Shown here: positions 45,761 to 57,296 of the stretch, in pieces | Position numbering within the stretch: the first letter of the stretch is position 1 | How the letters are laid out: every line of letters starts with the position of its first letter | Assembly: GCA_027563935.2 (NCBI GenBank) | Contig: CM050450.1 | Span: 13,561,957 to 13,625,956 of the forward strand | Direction of reading: 5' to 3' | Length of the DNA stretch: 64,000 nt | Source: Costus lasius | Lineage: Eukaryota > Streptophyta > Magnoliopsida > Zingiberales > Costaceae | Translations under genes and position numbers: made by a program | The notes under the pieces: model-generated | Databases searched by the model: none | What the model was told of the DNA's origin: nothing | What the model saw: only the letters and a program-made list of their open reading frames with translations

Positions 45761-46285
45761 CAAGACTTAATCGCCCTCGTCAAGTAGAATATCAAGCTCA
45801 AGCCCTAACACATCCCAATATTATCCCCTTAGATTAAGTTTTTTGTTTTTTTGCTTAAAAACCATTACTTACAATCCGCTTAATATAGTATGATTTATTG
45901 GTAGTTAGCATGAATTAAAATGAATGCTTCTCAGCTGTCGAATAATAAGAGGGAACCTAGAACATCATACAGTGGTGTCAGAGAGGTGAGAGGTATGATA
46001 AAACTACGTAACTCTCAAAAATTGTCTCACAAGAAAAATCCAAAATATCAAGGCCAAGACCATGATTCTTTTGATATCATAGATATTCTAGCATTTAAAA
46101 ATCATGAACCTCATACAACCTAATTGAGTTGAAAGATTAGTATAAATTATACGTACTTGTATATCCTTCGTAGCTTTTGTGTAAAATCAAGTAATCAAAT
46201 TGGCTAAGGCATAACATGTGAAGTCAACAATGAACAGACAGGAAACAGGATCCTGCATCTTTAGCATCAAATTCATATCATATTT
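45761..46285. other. Intergenic DNA
   Basis: No feature is supported. It includes a small open frame at 45920-46123 without recognisable similarity, which I do not call a gene. Confidence 0.4.
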
Positions 46286-47004
46286 GGGCTAGTTTGGTTC
46301 TATTGCACTGCCGCAGCTGTGCTGTAATAACTGTATTATCACTATAGTACTTGTTGTTCAAGGTATTTAGTGAATTCAACTGTGTTATTACTATAGTAAC
46401 TATTGTTAAAATTGTTTGAGAATAGATCTTTTGTATTATTGGTATAATTAATAAAAAAAATATTAATTTAGTAAAATATATTAAAATTAAAATTAAATAT
46501 TTTTATAATAAAATAAAAAATAATTATTTTAATAAATAATTAAATTTTATAACATCAAATAATTTTAATATAAAATTTAATTATTAATTTTAGTTTTAAA
46601 GTAGGAAATTAAAATTATGTATTTTTATAATAAAACAAAATTGATTTTTGAAATTTAAAATAATTTTTATAAGATCAAATAAATAATTTTAATATAAAAT
46701 TCAATTATTAATTTTAGTTTTAAAGTAATTAATTTAAAACTAATATTTAGTAATTAATTACTAAATATATATTAATACATCAACGTGATGCTACAAAAGA
46801 GAGATTTTAATTTTTAGTGTAGCATGTAATACTATAGTAAAATCGCCGCGGTGGTTACCCTACTTCGTTGAATAGTATAAAAGTTGCCATTGTTTTGCAG
46901 TAAAGTTGGTAAAATAAACACGAGCACAGTGCTCACTTCTGCTGTCATTCACTGCACCGCGCGAAGGTGCGGTGCAAAGGTGTAGCACAGCCCCAAACCG
47001 GGCC
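46286..47004. mobile_element. TIR element related to 17938-18901
   Basis: Left end GGGCTAGTTTGGTTCTATTGC; right end reversed GGCCCGGTTTGGGGCTGTGC. It is flanked by TTT on both sides, a weak target duplication. It shares with the 17938 element the sequence TGTG(C)TGTAATA..TG.ATTATCACTATAG and the AT-rich core, but lacks the satellite expansion. Not coding. Confidence 0.55.
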
Positions 47005-47712
47005 TTTGTCTTTGAGATGCATCAGATTGAAGTTAAGTGGTGACTCAAATGGTTGAGGAAAAGAGAAGTGTGCTAGCTATTGCAACATGGAATTATAAGT
47101 ATTTGGCAACTTTGCCATGCAACTCCACTGATAATAATGGATCAGTCCCAGTACATTGCACCTGGGCTCTACAAATAAGCATACCTCTTCAAACTACAGA
47201 AATATGTTGCGCTTAGAAACAACTGAAAACTTTGCAGAAACCAACAATGTTGCACCTTCAAGTTTCTGTAAAAACATTTTTCACAATTTAAAACATTTTT
47301 CACAATTTTAAAAATTTACCACAAACTGATGCAATACATTCATATTAGACAAGAGCCCAAGTGCTGGAACTAGGCAAGCAGTTTCTTGGACGCCCAAAAT
47401 TCAAGTATATTTTTGATTTTATAAAGTCGGTAGCCTGGCGCTGTCTGCCAAATCGGGTTATACAAATATCAGATATCTGATTTTTTTCCCCTAATTTTCT
47501 TAGCTATAGTCAAAATACATTTATGTAATATAATTGTTTAATATAAGTTGATTGTCCTGCTACCACATTGGACAACCATATGCATCACCACAATGGCACA
47601 ATTTGTTGATGCTTAAGTTCAATCACAAAGCAAAGGACGCAAACTGCCAATCAACATACAAATTCTCTATTTTCCTTCCTCAATTTGTAATTTACTTCCG
47701 GAAATATAAGTG
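47005..47712. other. Intergenic DNA upstream of arm 2
   Basis: No gene was found. A short local duplication (ACATTTTTCACAATTTAAA, about 47273-47310) is the only structure. Homology to arm 1 starts at about 47713. Confidence 0.5.
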
Positions 47713-49120
47713 TTCAAATGAAATTAAACCCATATATAATTATTAATATGTAAGTGACCTGATTATTCAGGTCAGAAGTAAGCCAGCGCCTGACTCCTCT
47801 AGAGATGTGGGAAATTGGTGACTTAGAGGGAGTAGCATTTTTTTACAACTACGCCCTGTATCCTTTGCTAAGAAATTGACCGATCAATCTTTTTCTTCCC
47901 TCCTTTTTTCCTCTCAAGGAAATAAAGCCTTAAGAAAAAGAGAAGGAAAGAAAAGAAAAACACATTAAATCTAGAACTAAGATATAAGGACTACACTAAT
48001 TCCAAAATAAAATCACTCGGTTAACAAATTTTCTCTGAAACAAATTCATCGAAATCACATTCCAATGCAGATATAAAGCAAGCTTCTCCAGAGCAATTAA
48101 GTTGACTTCAATTTTGAAATATTATAGATACACAAATTTTATATCCAGGGGCTAACTTAGTTGATTGCAAAAGGTGCTTAATATTTAAGCAACGATTAAT
48201 TACTTGATCTATAATGATTGAGAGTTTTTCAGATTTTAATCACTCACACGAGAATAACTAAGGAACTTTTACTTAAGCACAATCAACCAAGGTTTAATGC
48301 CATAGTCTATGCCAGTGTACCATTCATTATATACCGTCCTGAATGTATTGACACTATGCTACTGTATCATCTCAAAGTACATACCGCCCTGAATATATTG
48401 ACACTATGCTATCGTATCATTTCGGAGTACACACTGGTCGTATTAGGTAGCATGTTTTGATTCTTGTGATCAACGATAAGATATTTAAAGTTGTCAAACT
48501 ACTTCATTTTCTGCTTGCACCTAAATCCATATCTATTTTTGAATTCTTTTCATTCAAAATGTCAGCTGTCGACAAAACTAAAAATGGTGCACTAGAACCA
48601 AGTCTCTTGAAGCCTAAACATGAGAGGTAAAGTGAATGTAATATTTATAAACCATAAAGTAGTAAAGCATTAGCACATTAGCAATACAAAATCAAAATTT
48701 GTAAAATTTCATTACAAGAAAGTGAGTCAAGTAGCCAAAAAGAAGATCAAGTTTAAGGTAAAAGCAATTAAGAAAGAAAGCAATTGAGAAAGAAAAATCA
48801 GTAGTCTTCCGGAACTATATAATTCTCTCAATTTTATTTAAAATCTTAAATATTTTTATTTAAATAGTTTAAAATATTAGTAATAAAAAAATATTATTAT
48901 GTTAACTAATTTAAAATAACATATTTTTATTATTTAAAATTTTGATAGTAATTATAAAATTATTTATTAAATAGTTTATAAATTTTGACAGCTAAGGTAC
49001 TCAATAGCTCAGCATAATTATGAACCAGAAACTGGGCCATCGCTGATTGAATGAAACCCTCGAGGCAGCCTGCAGGATACAAGTCCTGTGAAAAGTAAAC
49101 AGAACACGACAAAACCTGGC
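47713..49120. other. Upstream flank of the intact F5H (arm 2)
   Basis: Collinear with arm-1 pieces 8587-8774, 10189-10588, 11090-11124, 16320-16540 and 19005-19310. It lacks the Harbinger-like, hAT, Copia 1 and TIR insertions. A local duplication of TATTGACACTATGCTA(C/T)(T/C)GTATCAT occurs at about 48350 and 48398. It carries the distal promoter but no recognised regulatory element. Confidence 0.85.
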
Positions 49121-49228
49121 TATATATAGTCCTTCTCTTTCTCCCTACAGTCCTACGCTGCGCTAAGAGCTCGCCATTGATCTAGATTCACCGTTTGGTC
49201 ATAACCATAACCAGAGAATTAAGAAAGC
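49121..49228 (+). promoter_or_regulatory. Core promoter and 5' UTR of F5H
   Basis: TATATATAG at 49121-49129 lies about 108 bp before the ATG. A CT-rich stretch (CCTTCTCTTTCTCCCTACAG) follows, where transcription probably starts, and then AAGAGCTCGCCATTGATC of the leader. The ATG context is AAGCATGGG. The same layout is present at 19314 in the dead copy. The transcription start is inferred. Confidence 0.65.
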
Positions 49229-51050
49229 ATGGGATGGCTCGAACAAGTCTCTTCCCAACACTTGATTCTATATTTCCTCCTCCCAGTAGCAGTTGTTTCA
49301 GTTATTATCAACGGAAAACGTCGGCGGAAGCTGCCGTATCCGCCGGGGCCGCGGCCGCTTCCCATCATCGGCAACTTGCTGATGATGAACCAGCTCACCC
49401 ACCGGGGCCTCGCCAAACTCGGCGAACGATACGGCGGCATCCTCTACCTCCGCCTCGGCTTCCGCCACAACATCGTTGTCTCGACCCCGGAGATAGCGCG
49501 GCAGGTTCTCCAGGCGCAGGACAGCGCCTTCGCCAACCGCCCCGCCACCATGGCCATCACCTACCTCACTTACAACCACGCCGACATGGCCTTCGCGAAC
49601 TACGGCCCGTTCTGGCGCCAGATGCGTAAGCTGTGCGTGGTCAAGCTCTTCAGCCGCAAGCGCGCCGAGTCGTGGGCGTCCGTGCGCGAGGAGATCGATG
49701 CGACGGTGCGAGCAGCGGCGGCCCGCGCCGCCGCCGCCGTCGATGTCAGCGAGCTCTTGTTCAGTCTGACGATGCGGATCATCTTGCGGGCGGCGTTCGG
49801 GGAGTGCACGGACAAGGGGCAGGAGGAGTTCATAACGATATTGCAGGAGTTCTCGAAGCTGTTCGGGGTGTCCACCATGGGAGACTTTATCCCGTGGCTG
49901 CGTTGGGCGGACCTGCAGGGCTTCAACAAACGGCTTCGGGCCGAGCGGGGCGCGCTCGATAGGTTCATCGACAGGATCATCGACGAGCACATGGCGAATC
50001 TGAAGGAAGCCGATGCGGACGGGGATATGGTGGACGACATGCTCGCGTTCCTTGACGAGGCCGACGGCGGCCGTCATCAGAAGGATGAACTTCACGGAAG
50101 CTTCAGGTTGAGGAGAGACAATATTAAGGGTATAATTATGGTGCGTGCTCCAAAATCTTTTTAATTAGTGAACTAGTAATTTGTTAATTTTGTTAATATA
50201 TATGATTTATAAACGACCATGAGACAAAATTCCTAGTTAATATTAGATTTTGATGGAGCACATAAATCAGATGAACTTTTCCCACCTTAAAGGAGCAATT
50301 TATTTTTTAAAATTTGTGTTCGATCAAGATCTATCCTGGGCACGTACTTTTTTTGTTTATGCTTGAACGGAGGACGTGATGTCGCAGGACCTGTTGTTTG
50401 GCGGGACAGAGACGGTGGCGGCCGGCATCGGGTGGGTCATGGCTGAACTCATGCGCAACCCCGACGTCATGCGCCGGGTGCAGGAAGAACTCGCTGACGT
50501 GGTCGGTCTGGACCGCCCAGTCCGAGAGGGCGACCTCGACAAGCTCGCCTTCTTCAAGTGCGTCATCAAGGAGACGCTCCGCCTCCACCCGCCGATCCCG
50601 CTCCTCCTCCACGAAACCGTCGAGGACTGCGAGGTCGAGGGCTACGCCATTCCTGCGCGCTCCCGCGTCTTGGTTAACGTCTGGGCCATCTGCCGCGACG
50701 CATCCGCGTGGAAGGACGCGGGCGAGTTCCGGCCCGCGCGGTTCGCGCCTGGAGGCGAGGCGGCGGCGCTGGACTTCAAGGGGAACTGCTTCGAGTTCCT
50801 GACATTCGGGTCGGGGCGGCGGTCGTGCCCGGGCATACACCTTGGGCTGCTCGCGGTGCAGCTGACGGTGGCACAGCTGGTTCATTGCTTCACGTGGGCG
50901 CTGCCTGGCGGAATGAAGCCGGCGGAGCTGGACATGGGGGACGTGTTTGGACTCACGGCGCCACGGGCGGTGCGGCTCGTTGCCATACCGAATCCGCGTC
51001 TGACATGTCCACTATACCAAGCGGCGGCACCGGCTCTTCAGGCTAATTGA
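49229..51050 (+). CDS. F5H: CYP84A-type P450, ferulate/coniferaldehyde 5-hydroxylase
   Basis: ER-bound monooxygenase of lignin biosynthesis. CYP84A enzymes 5-hydroxylate coniferaldehyde/coniferyl alcohol (and ferulate), feeding syringyl lignin, using O2 and NADPH via cytochrome P450 reductase. Exon 1 is 49229-50140 (304 codons), the intron 50141-50387, exon 2 50388-51050, giving 524 residues, the family's usual length. Seen: N-terminal membrane helix (about 11-28), proline-rich hinge PYPPGPRPLP (36-45), C-helix WRQMR (129-133), I-helix GGTET, K-helix ETLR, FRPARF, heme loop FGSGRRSCPG with the Cys codon at 50826-50828, and the CYP84-typical MGDVFGLTAPRAVRLVA end. The intron position (after IKGIIM, before DLLFGGTET) is that of F5H genes. 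GC-rich coding in AT-rich flanks. No disabling change was found. A less likely alternative is another CYP71-clan subfamily. Confidence 0.93.
50141..50387 (+). other. F5H intron, with two in-frame acceptors
   Basis: Donor ATG|GTGCGTG. Two AG acceptors 15 bp apart keep the frame: GGAG|GAC (after 50372) and TCGCAG|GAC (after 50387). The downstream one gives IIM-DLLFGGTET, the length expected for CYP84A. The upstream one would add five residues (DVMSQ). I chose 50388 for that reason and for the better acceptor consensus. Confidence 0.75.
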
Positions 51051-52904
51051 GATTCTGGAGAAGCGATGAAAGAGTCTGCGCACTTGATTGTGTATTCAAT
51101 CAATGTCTAGTAATGAATAAAAGTGTGTGTATTTGATAGTGTGCGTTGTGTTTGACTTTGGAGCTCGTCAACTTGTAATGGTTGACATCTGAAATTTGTT
51201 ATCTGAACTATGTATATCGATTTCGTATGAGCATATGTCTAAAAATTACCTTGATGTATTATTATTATTTTTTTACGGGCATTTTTATTTTCATTTTCTT
51301 CTCCCCAGTCGCCCACATAAAAGTTAAAATTGCTAAATATCTTGATCAGTATGCACTGAGTAGTGCTCGTACTCATCAATTTTGTGCTTAATCTTAGCTC
51401 GATCGCACCACAATCAGTTGCTTGGTTTTTTTGGCCGAATTAAACGTTGACACTGAACCGGGATGAGTAATGTGATTATTAAGATTATTAAGATTATTAA
51501 AAAAAAATAAAAATTTGCTAAATCATGATTAATTGAGCAATTTTTAAAGAAGATAATTAAGATTATTTAAAACTGCACTGTTAGTTAACTTCTAAACCGG
51601 TTATATAATTAATGTGTAAAAACTTTAAAATATAAAAATTTTTGAACCTTACCTTCACTTTTTTTTCTTCCTTTCTTTACCTTCACACACACACTATATA
51701 TATATATAATAATAATAATAATATAAAAATTAATAAATTATGTAAATTAGTATATTTATAAATTAATTCTTTTAAAAATGATAATTTTATAAATTAACAA
51801 TTTAACAAATAACTAATATTACATATGACTAGTTAAAAATTATACACATATAATTACTGATTAATCCAATTCCTAAAAATCCCATTAATGGGTTAACTAG
51901 TTTTTTTTTTATTTGAGAACTATTTATATTTTGGGATAGGTTTGATTTATAACGAAATGTTGGGTCAATATTCAATTAACCAAATCGTAAACACTCATAA
52001 TCATGATTGGATTAGCTCATAATAACGTCAGCAATATGCAACTTTGAAACCTTTCGCCCCAATAATGCAAGCCAAAGTGAATATACTCATTGGAGTGTTT
52101 ATGTTGCATAAGCCGGTCCTTGAATCTCATAATGAAGAATATTTATAATCATGAGATCAATTTGAGAGATATCAATGGTGTCCGTTAGTTGCTATAACAA
52201 TATCTTGAAATTGAACTTTGCATTTATTATTTATCTTGCACTATATAAAAATAAAAATAATGATTGAGAGATGTTAATTTAAATTTCTTAGGATTAGGTC
52301 CAACTCTCTCATCATTCTAGTCAAGTATAAAGGCACGAGTTAATTAATTATTAGCTATTGCAGTAGGTGACTTTGCTTCGCCAATTTTGTATTCCCATTT
52401 CACTTGAATGGCAGACAATTGTGGAGTAGTTCACTTTAATTTCTTTAACGTGATAGAAAACAAACTGACTGTATAATTTTAGCTAAAAGTATAATGATCA
52501 CCTAAACCAACTCACCCACTCATTAGCTAGATTAATATATATATATATATATATATTTAAAAAAAGTTATTAGCTCTACTTGTACACATTAGAAGTAAGT
52601 CTTCTCTAACTTGCAACAAAATAATTTTGAAATCTTAATCACCTTTGATTTTCAACAACAAAAAAGAATGAAATGAATTCATTCTTAAAGACAAAAGAAA
52701 AGGTGTAAAAAAAAATACAATTAAATGACGCAACACTTATTAGCAAAGAGATGGGTCTTTTTGATATGAAAGGATGAGTCTTACGTTTCAACTAAGGCAT
52801 AGAAAGCAAAAAGTACTACCATAAAAACAACATAAATTTATTTTTATTAATTAGATTTCCCAATTTTAGCGTTACAAGTGAGAATTGTCATGTCTTGATT
52901 ATTA
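51051..52904. other. 3' flank of the intact F5H (arm 2)
   Basis: Aligns with 26499-28592. It contains a short (AT)n run (about 52534-52556) and AT-rich DNA. No further gene. Homology switches at 52904-52906 directly to the block that sits at about 33318 in arm 1, showing that 28593-33310 is extra in arm 1. Confidence 0.85.
51116..51121 (+). terminator. Polyadenylation signal AATAAA of F5H
   Basis: 66 bp after the stop codon in the context AATGAATAAAAG, conserved with the dead copy at 26569. Confidence 0.55.
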
Positions 52905-52930
52905 GCATCGGAGCCCTCTAGTGCTTCTTC

Positions 52931-53429
52931 TAGGGATGACAATTTGAGTCATCGGGTTTGAATACATGAACCTAATCTTTTTACACTAAGTTCGAATGAC
53001 CGTTTATCTAAATAAGATGAGTGTGAGATTAATATATATAACTCATGTTGGGTTTGGGTTGGATTCGGGTTTAAAACCTCGGGTACCCGAAACCCAAACC
53101 CGATTTTAATATATCACATATGAGTTATGATTTACCTGTTTGCCCCAAGTGAGAGTCTATAGTGGCAATGAGCATATGATTCTTTTCTTTAATTCTCATT
53201 CTTTCTCTTTTGAGCTCCTGACTTCATGAACCCTAGCTAAGTCTCCATCGCCCAGCCTCGTCAACTGTTCCAGCATCTATCTAACTTGGGTACCCATTTA
53301 ACTACCCGACTTAGGGTCGACTTGTATAATAGGATACCAGACTTGGTTTCAGACAATGGATAATGCAAATCTGATCAAATTTAGATAGTGAGGAAAAATA
53401 AGGGTGTACGTGATCCGTTGTCACCCCTA
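52931..53429. mobile_element. Non-autonomous hAT element, arm 2 copy
   Basis: Ends TAGGGATGACAATTTGAGTC and, reversed, TAGGGGTGACAACGGATC. The flanking 8-mers GCTTCTTC (52923-52930) and GCTCCTTC (53430-53437) differ at one base. It is 499 bp, non-coding, and the same insertion as 33346-33838. Confidence 0.88.
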
Positions 53430-53514
53430 GCTCCTTCCAAAAAGCCCCCTATAGACCGGCCCAAGCCTCCCATCGAATGGCCCTCATGGGCAATACTCGA
53501 GTCGGCCGGGGTTC

Positions 53515-54017
53515 TGTTGGTCTAAAAATTCATGTAGACATTTATTTAAATAGAAAATAGAAATCATGCAAGATTAAAAGTTTAATATGCAAATAAGTAA
53601 AAGAAGAGATAAGAAAGATAGAACCCGTAGGTGCGTTGCGGCTTGTCCTTAGGTGAAAATCTGGGCTCTCGTGCGAGTTAAATCCGGATTCAACAACCAG
53701 GATATAACCAGGTATTCTTCTCTTGCGAGCATGACCGTGGAGAAGTTGATCGAATACCCTTTCAGCAATGAGCAGCAAAAAACTAAGATCCAAGAAGAGA
53801 TAAAAGAAAATTGAAGAACAAAGAAGGGGAAAGAGGAAAAAACCAAAGAGAGAAATAGAATCTTATTCCATCCCCTCGGCTGCCTAGATAAAGCCTTCAT
53901 CAGCTTTGTTACAAAACCAAATGTTAGCATGTTAATGCTAACATTAACCAATTAGTAACGTTAGCAATAAATGCTAACGTTAGAGAGATATATATATTTT
54001 TTAATTTTATTCCAACA
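53515..54017 (-). repeat. LTR (503 bp) with adjacent polypurine tract
   Basis: Begins TGTTGGTCTAAAAATTC and ends TTATTCCAACA. The next nine bases (ATCCCCCAT, 54018-54026) read ATGGGGGAT on the minus strand, a polypurine tract, so this is the 3' LTR of a minus-strand element. It interrupts arm 2 right after GGGTTC, where arm 1 continues TTGAAGCCCACC. A small palindromic AGCATTAACGTTAGCA-like stretch lies near 53930-53980. The partner LTR was not found. Confidence 0.75.
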
Positions 54018-55273
54018 ATCCCCCATAAAATTAAAAAAAAAATCTGAATATAATTAAAGTTAACAAGATGATTAAATAAACTTAAATTGCTGCTCTTGCT
54101 TATATCACGCAGTCAGTAAAATGCACTTAAAAGTATAACTTTTACTTAGTGAAAATATTTCTATTTGAAGAAAAGATAGCGAACTAGTCTTGAACTACTT
54201 CCCTTTGACCCAAACTTCAACAAACCCACACACAATACAGGGTTTGTCCGATCGCAGGGTTGAGCATTTTTTGCTGTGAGCATGTATCTTCATGAGAACT
54301 AGTCAGCCACAGGTGGCCGTATACGGACTCACTTATATAGGAAGTTCCCTACAAGGGATGAGTGTAGAGGCTCATCTCATGGTAATTAATCACTTCAGAA
54401 AGTTTTCCTTACCTTTACAATAAGAAACACAAAAAATATATCCTTAGGAATGGGAGTGTAGAGTATCAACTCTATCACATAAATATTTTTATACACCGTA
54501 GTGTTTTATAATTTTTATTTTTCAAAGTGATTCCTAGTCAATCAATCAGCTTGTTATTACCACATTGAACTTCTTTAAAGGATCTCCTATCACAGAGGTT
54601 GGGTTCCCATCGTTGAGATGCCTATTTTCAAATTAACCTCGTTTCTATCGATACTTCCAAGATTATAATCTTGGGCAAGCTTTGGTCAAGCCGATAACTT
54701 TGTTGTGCTCAGTCTTTATAAAAGAGAGAGCTGCAACTTTTTATGAGTCAAGCCATTTTATAGACTTTTGTCTAATTTTATCTCGACTACTCTTTTTTTA
54801 TATATACATAAGTATATTGCTGCTTTAGAATTTTAAAAAATTTATCTTTATATTTTTGAATCCTTTATTCTTACTTTAAATTTTTTGTTCCTGAATTTAT
54901 AAAGAAAGAAAGGAATTAAATTAAGCATCAATAAAACCTAAAAATTAATTTGGCTTTTAGTTACTCTTAGTAAAATCAATTCTAAAATTTTTTTTTTGAC
55001 TTTAAATTAATTTTTAAAGTTATTTTAATCTTAAAAAAAATTATTTTTCATATAAATAATTTTCTTTTATGAGAATGATTGTTAAAATAATCATTATGTG
55101 CATTATGTTTATTATGCACATCAGATTCATTACCCACATTATGTTTATGATGTGCTTGATATCCTTTAAATATTATAGAAATTATTAAATTGTAAACATG
55201 AACTATATTATGAACTTTATGCATATTAAGTTTATTAACTGCATTTTATTTTTTATAACTATGTATTTTTTTA

Positions 55274-55276
<3 letters not shown>

Positions 55277-55327
<51 letters not shown>
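55277..55327. repeat. (AT)n microsatellite
   Basis: About 25 uninterrupted AT units. Confidence 0.95.
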
Positions 55328-55328
<1 letters not shown>

Positions 55329-55916
55329 CATGATCAACATAACCATCAAATACATCATAATAATGATGTATTTAATTTTCATGATGTGCATTATCAGAGT
55401 ACATTATCTTTCTTATGAAAGACAAATATTGTGACATTTATGTTTTAAATTATGTTCAGCATAATCTCTATAAATATTATTTTAAATATTTAATTATACA
55501 TTATGTTTATTTATCTAATATGTTCAAAATATTATCCAATAACTTCAACATGTATATAAACAAAAATAAATTATATTTTACTCATGCAATTTTATTTACT
55601 TGAAAAATAATTAAATAAAGCAATAAATATTATAGCAGTCAACAAATTAATCGAGGTTTATAAATAAATAATATAAAAATGACTAGATTAAAATAGAAAC
55701 TGTAATTTAAAATAATAATGAAACAATGACTAGATTAAAATAGTAACATAATAAATCAAATATGTTACATTGTTAGTCACGTTGAAATAAATTGTATATT
55801 GTAGCGTAACAATCACCACTTTCCTTTTAAAACTCTTAACTAATGGCAATTCAAAATTAATGAAAAATTTCAGCATTTAAAAATATCCTATTATAATGAA
55901 ACAATGAACAGAAATG

Positions 55917-55917
<1 letters not shown>

Positions 55918-55971
<54 letters not shown>
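55918..55971. repeat. (TTA)n microsatellite
   Basis: About 18 uninterrupted TTA units. Confidence 0.95.
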
Positions 55972-55972
<1 letters not shown>

Positions 55973-56962
55973 ATTAAGATAAGCAAACAAAAACGTTAAG
56001 AATACGTTACAAGGTTAATGTAACTCGTACATTCTGAAAGTAACAAATTTATTAATAGTTAATAAAATTGAAACAATAAAAAGAAAAGAATCTGAGAAAC
56101 AACGAGATGAGAGAAAATTTTAAATCCATTAAAAGAAATTTCTGTATCTCGTGTAACAAACAGATTATTTAATTTAATTTTTTTTCTTAAAAAAATTTTC
56201 AGATAGAACACGATTTCTAGAATAGAATTTAACATAAAATTAATTCTGTTTACCCTAATATTTTATTACCAGAATCATTACTGGCATTTTTTTTATTACC
56301 AATTATGGATGCCGTAAAGTCCAATAATTAATTGGAATTAAAATTACCATAATTTTGGCTAATATTATATTAACCTAAAAAGTTGTAAGATGCGGCAAAT
56401 AAGGTAACTACCGCACAGGTTTAACTTAAACAATTACATATCAATCAATAGTAATAAATACTAATAAAGCAGATAGTTTATTATATCCGATATGGATTTT
56501 TTAAAAAAAATTAATTAAAGCACAAACATTTCAGTAAACAATAATTTGTTTATTTACTTCATAACCGTTAGAACTTGGGGCAATTAGGGTTTAAATCCCT
56601 AAATTTATTAATTAACTTATTTAACAGTATGGTGAATTTAAGGCTCTTACTGTGCATTAACAACAGTTCAATAACCTTACTAGTCTTAAGTAATTGTTCA
56701 TATTGACTAGGTGGGTTTGTGGCCAATGGTATAAATGATCCTCTATTTTAATATTATATCAATATCAAATGATAATTAAATTTAGTGACTCAAATTAGTT
56801 GGCCAATGATCTAATTTTATCATATGTCGATGCATAGGGTTAAGGAATTAGGGTTAACAACTTCAGAAATAATATTTATTAGAACAAACTTAGGACTAAA
56901 ATTATCACCCAATTCAATTAAGAAATTTTATGACTTCGCTTTCAATCAGTCGGCGCATCTGA

Positions 56963-57145
56963 CATGGTTAGTAATGGCCAAGTTGAGCTGCAGCTCTAAT
57001 GGTTAGAGAGACTTGGTTAGTAATGGCCAAGTTGAGGGTTCGAATCTTGCTGCAGACGAAATTTGCACAGCCTAGGCATGGGACATAACTGTGTTAGGAC
57101 TGGACCCTGCGGGTTAGGCGGTAGCCGCCTAGCTTGAGGGGATTC
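56963..57145 (+). mobile_element. Diverged tRNA-derived SINE
   Basis: GCAGCTCTAATGGTTAGAG (A-box side) and GAGGGTTCGAATCTTGCTGC (B-box), followed by CAGACGAAATTTG and a tail with GGACCCTGCGGGTTAGGCGG. It resembles the SINEs at 23508 and 29310 in layout (CTGCAGACG after the B box) but is more diverged. A 24-bp segment (TGGTTAGTAATGGCCAAG) is repeated at 56964 and 57012, suggesting an internal duplication. Confidence 0.5.
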
Positions 57146-57296
57146 AGATGCGCCGGTTGAGGCAGACATGTTAGATGCGCCGGCTGAGGCAGACATGTCA
57201 GATGCTCCGGCTGAGGCAGACATGTCAGATGCTCCGGCTGAGGCAGACATGTCAGATGCTCCGGCTGAGGCAGACATGTCAGATGCGCTGCCGGTA
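57146..57296. repeat. 27-bp minisatellite
   Basis: About five and a half units of GATGC(G/T)CCGGCTGAGGCAG plus ACATGTCA. The 27-bp period keeps all frames open, producing a nine-residue peptide repeat on either strand. It lies between the SINE and the Copia gag/protease remnant. A reverse copy of its core (CGGCGCATCTGACATG) lies at 56951, on the other side of the SINE. Confidence 0.9.

Larger units (their letters stand above)
54018..56962. other. AT-rich LTR-element interior without pol
   Basis: Follows the polypurine tract. 54180-54770 looks like a conserved non-coding retroelement interior (CAGGGTTTGTCCGATCGCAGG, AGGTGGCCGTATACGG, CAAGGGATGAGTGTAGAGGC). 54780-56900 is very AT-rich with microsatellites. 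No RT, integrase or RNase H was found. Together with the gag piece at 57300-58430 it may be one internally deleted Copia-like element. Confidence 0.4.

Noticed and set aside
49298..50095. 265-codon minus-strand open frame opposite F5H exon 1 (also 49600-50040 and 50331-50885)
   Set aside because: Antisense shadows of a GC-rich P450 coding sequence; the plus frame has all family motifs.
57017..57277. 86-codon minus-strand frame with a repeated nine-residue Ser/Ala/Gly/Asp peptide
   Set aside because: Product of the 27-bp minisatellite and adjoining SINE; no independent evidence of coding.
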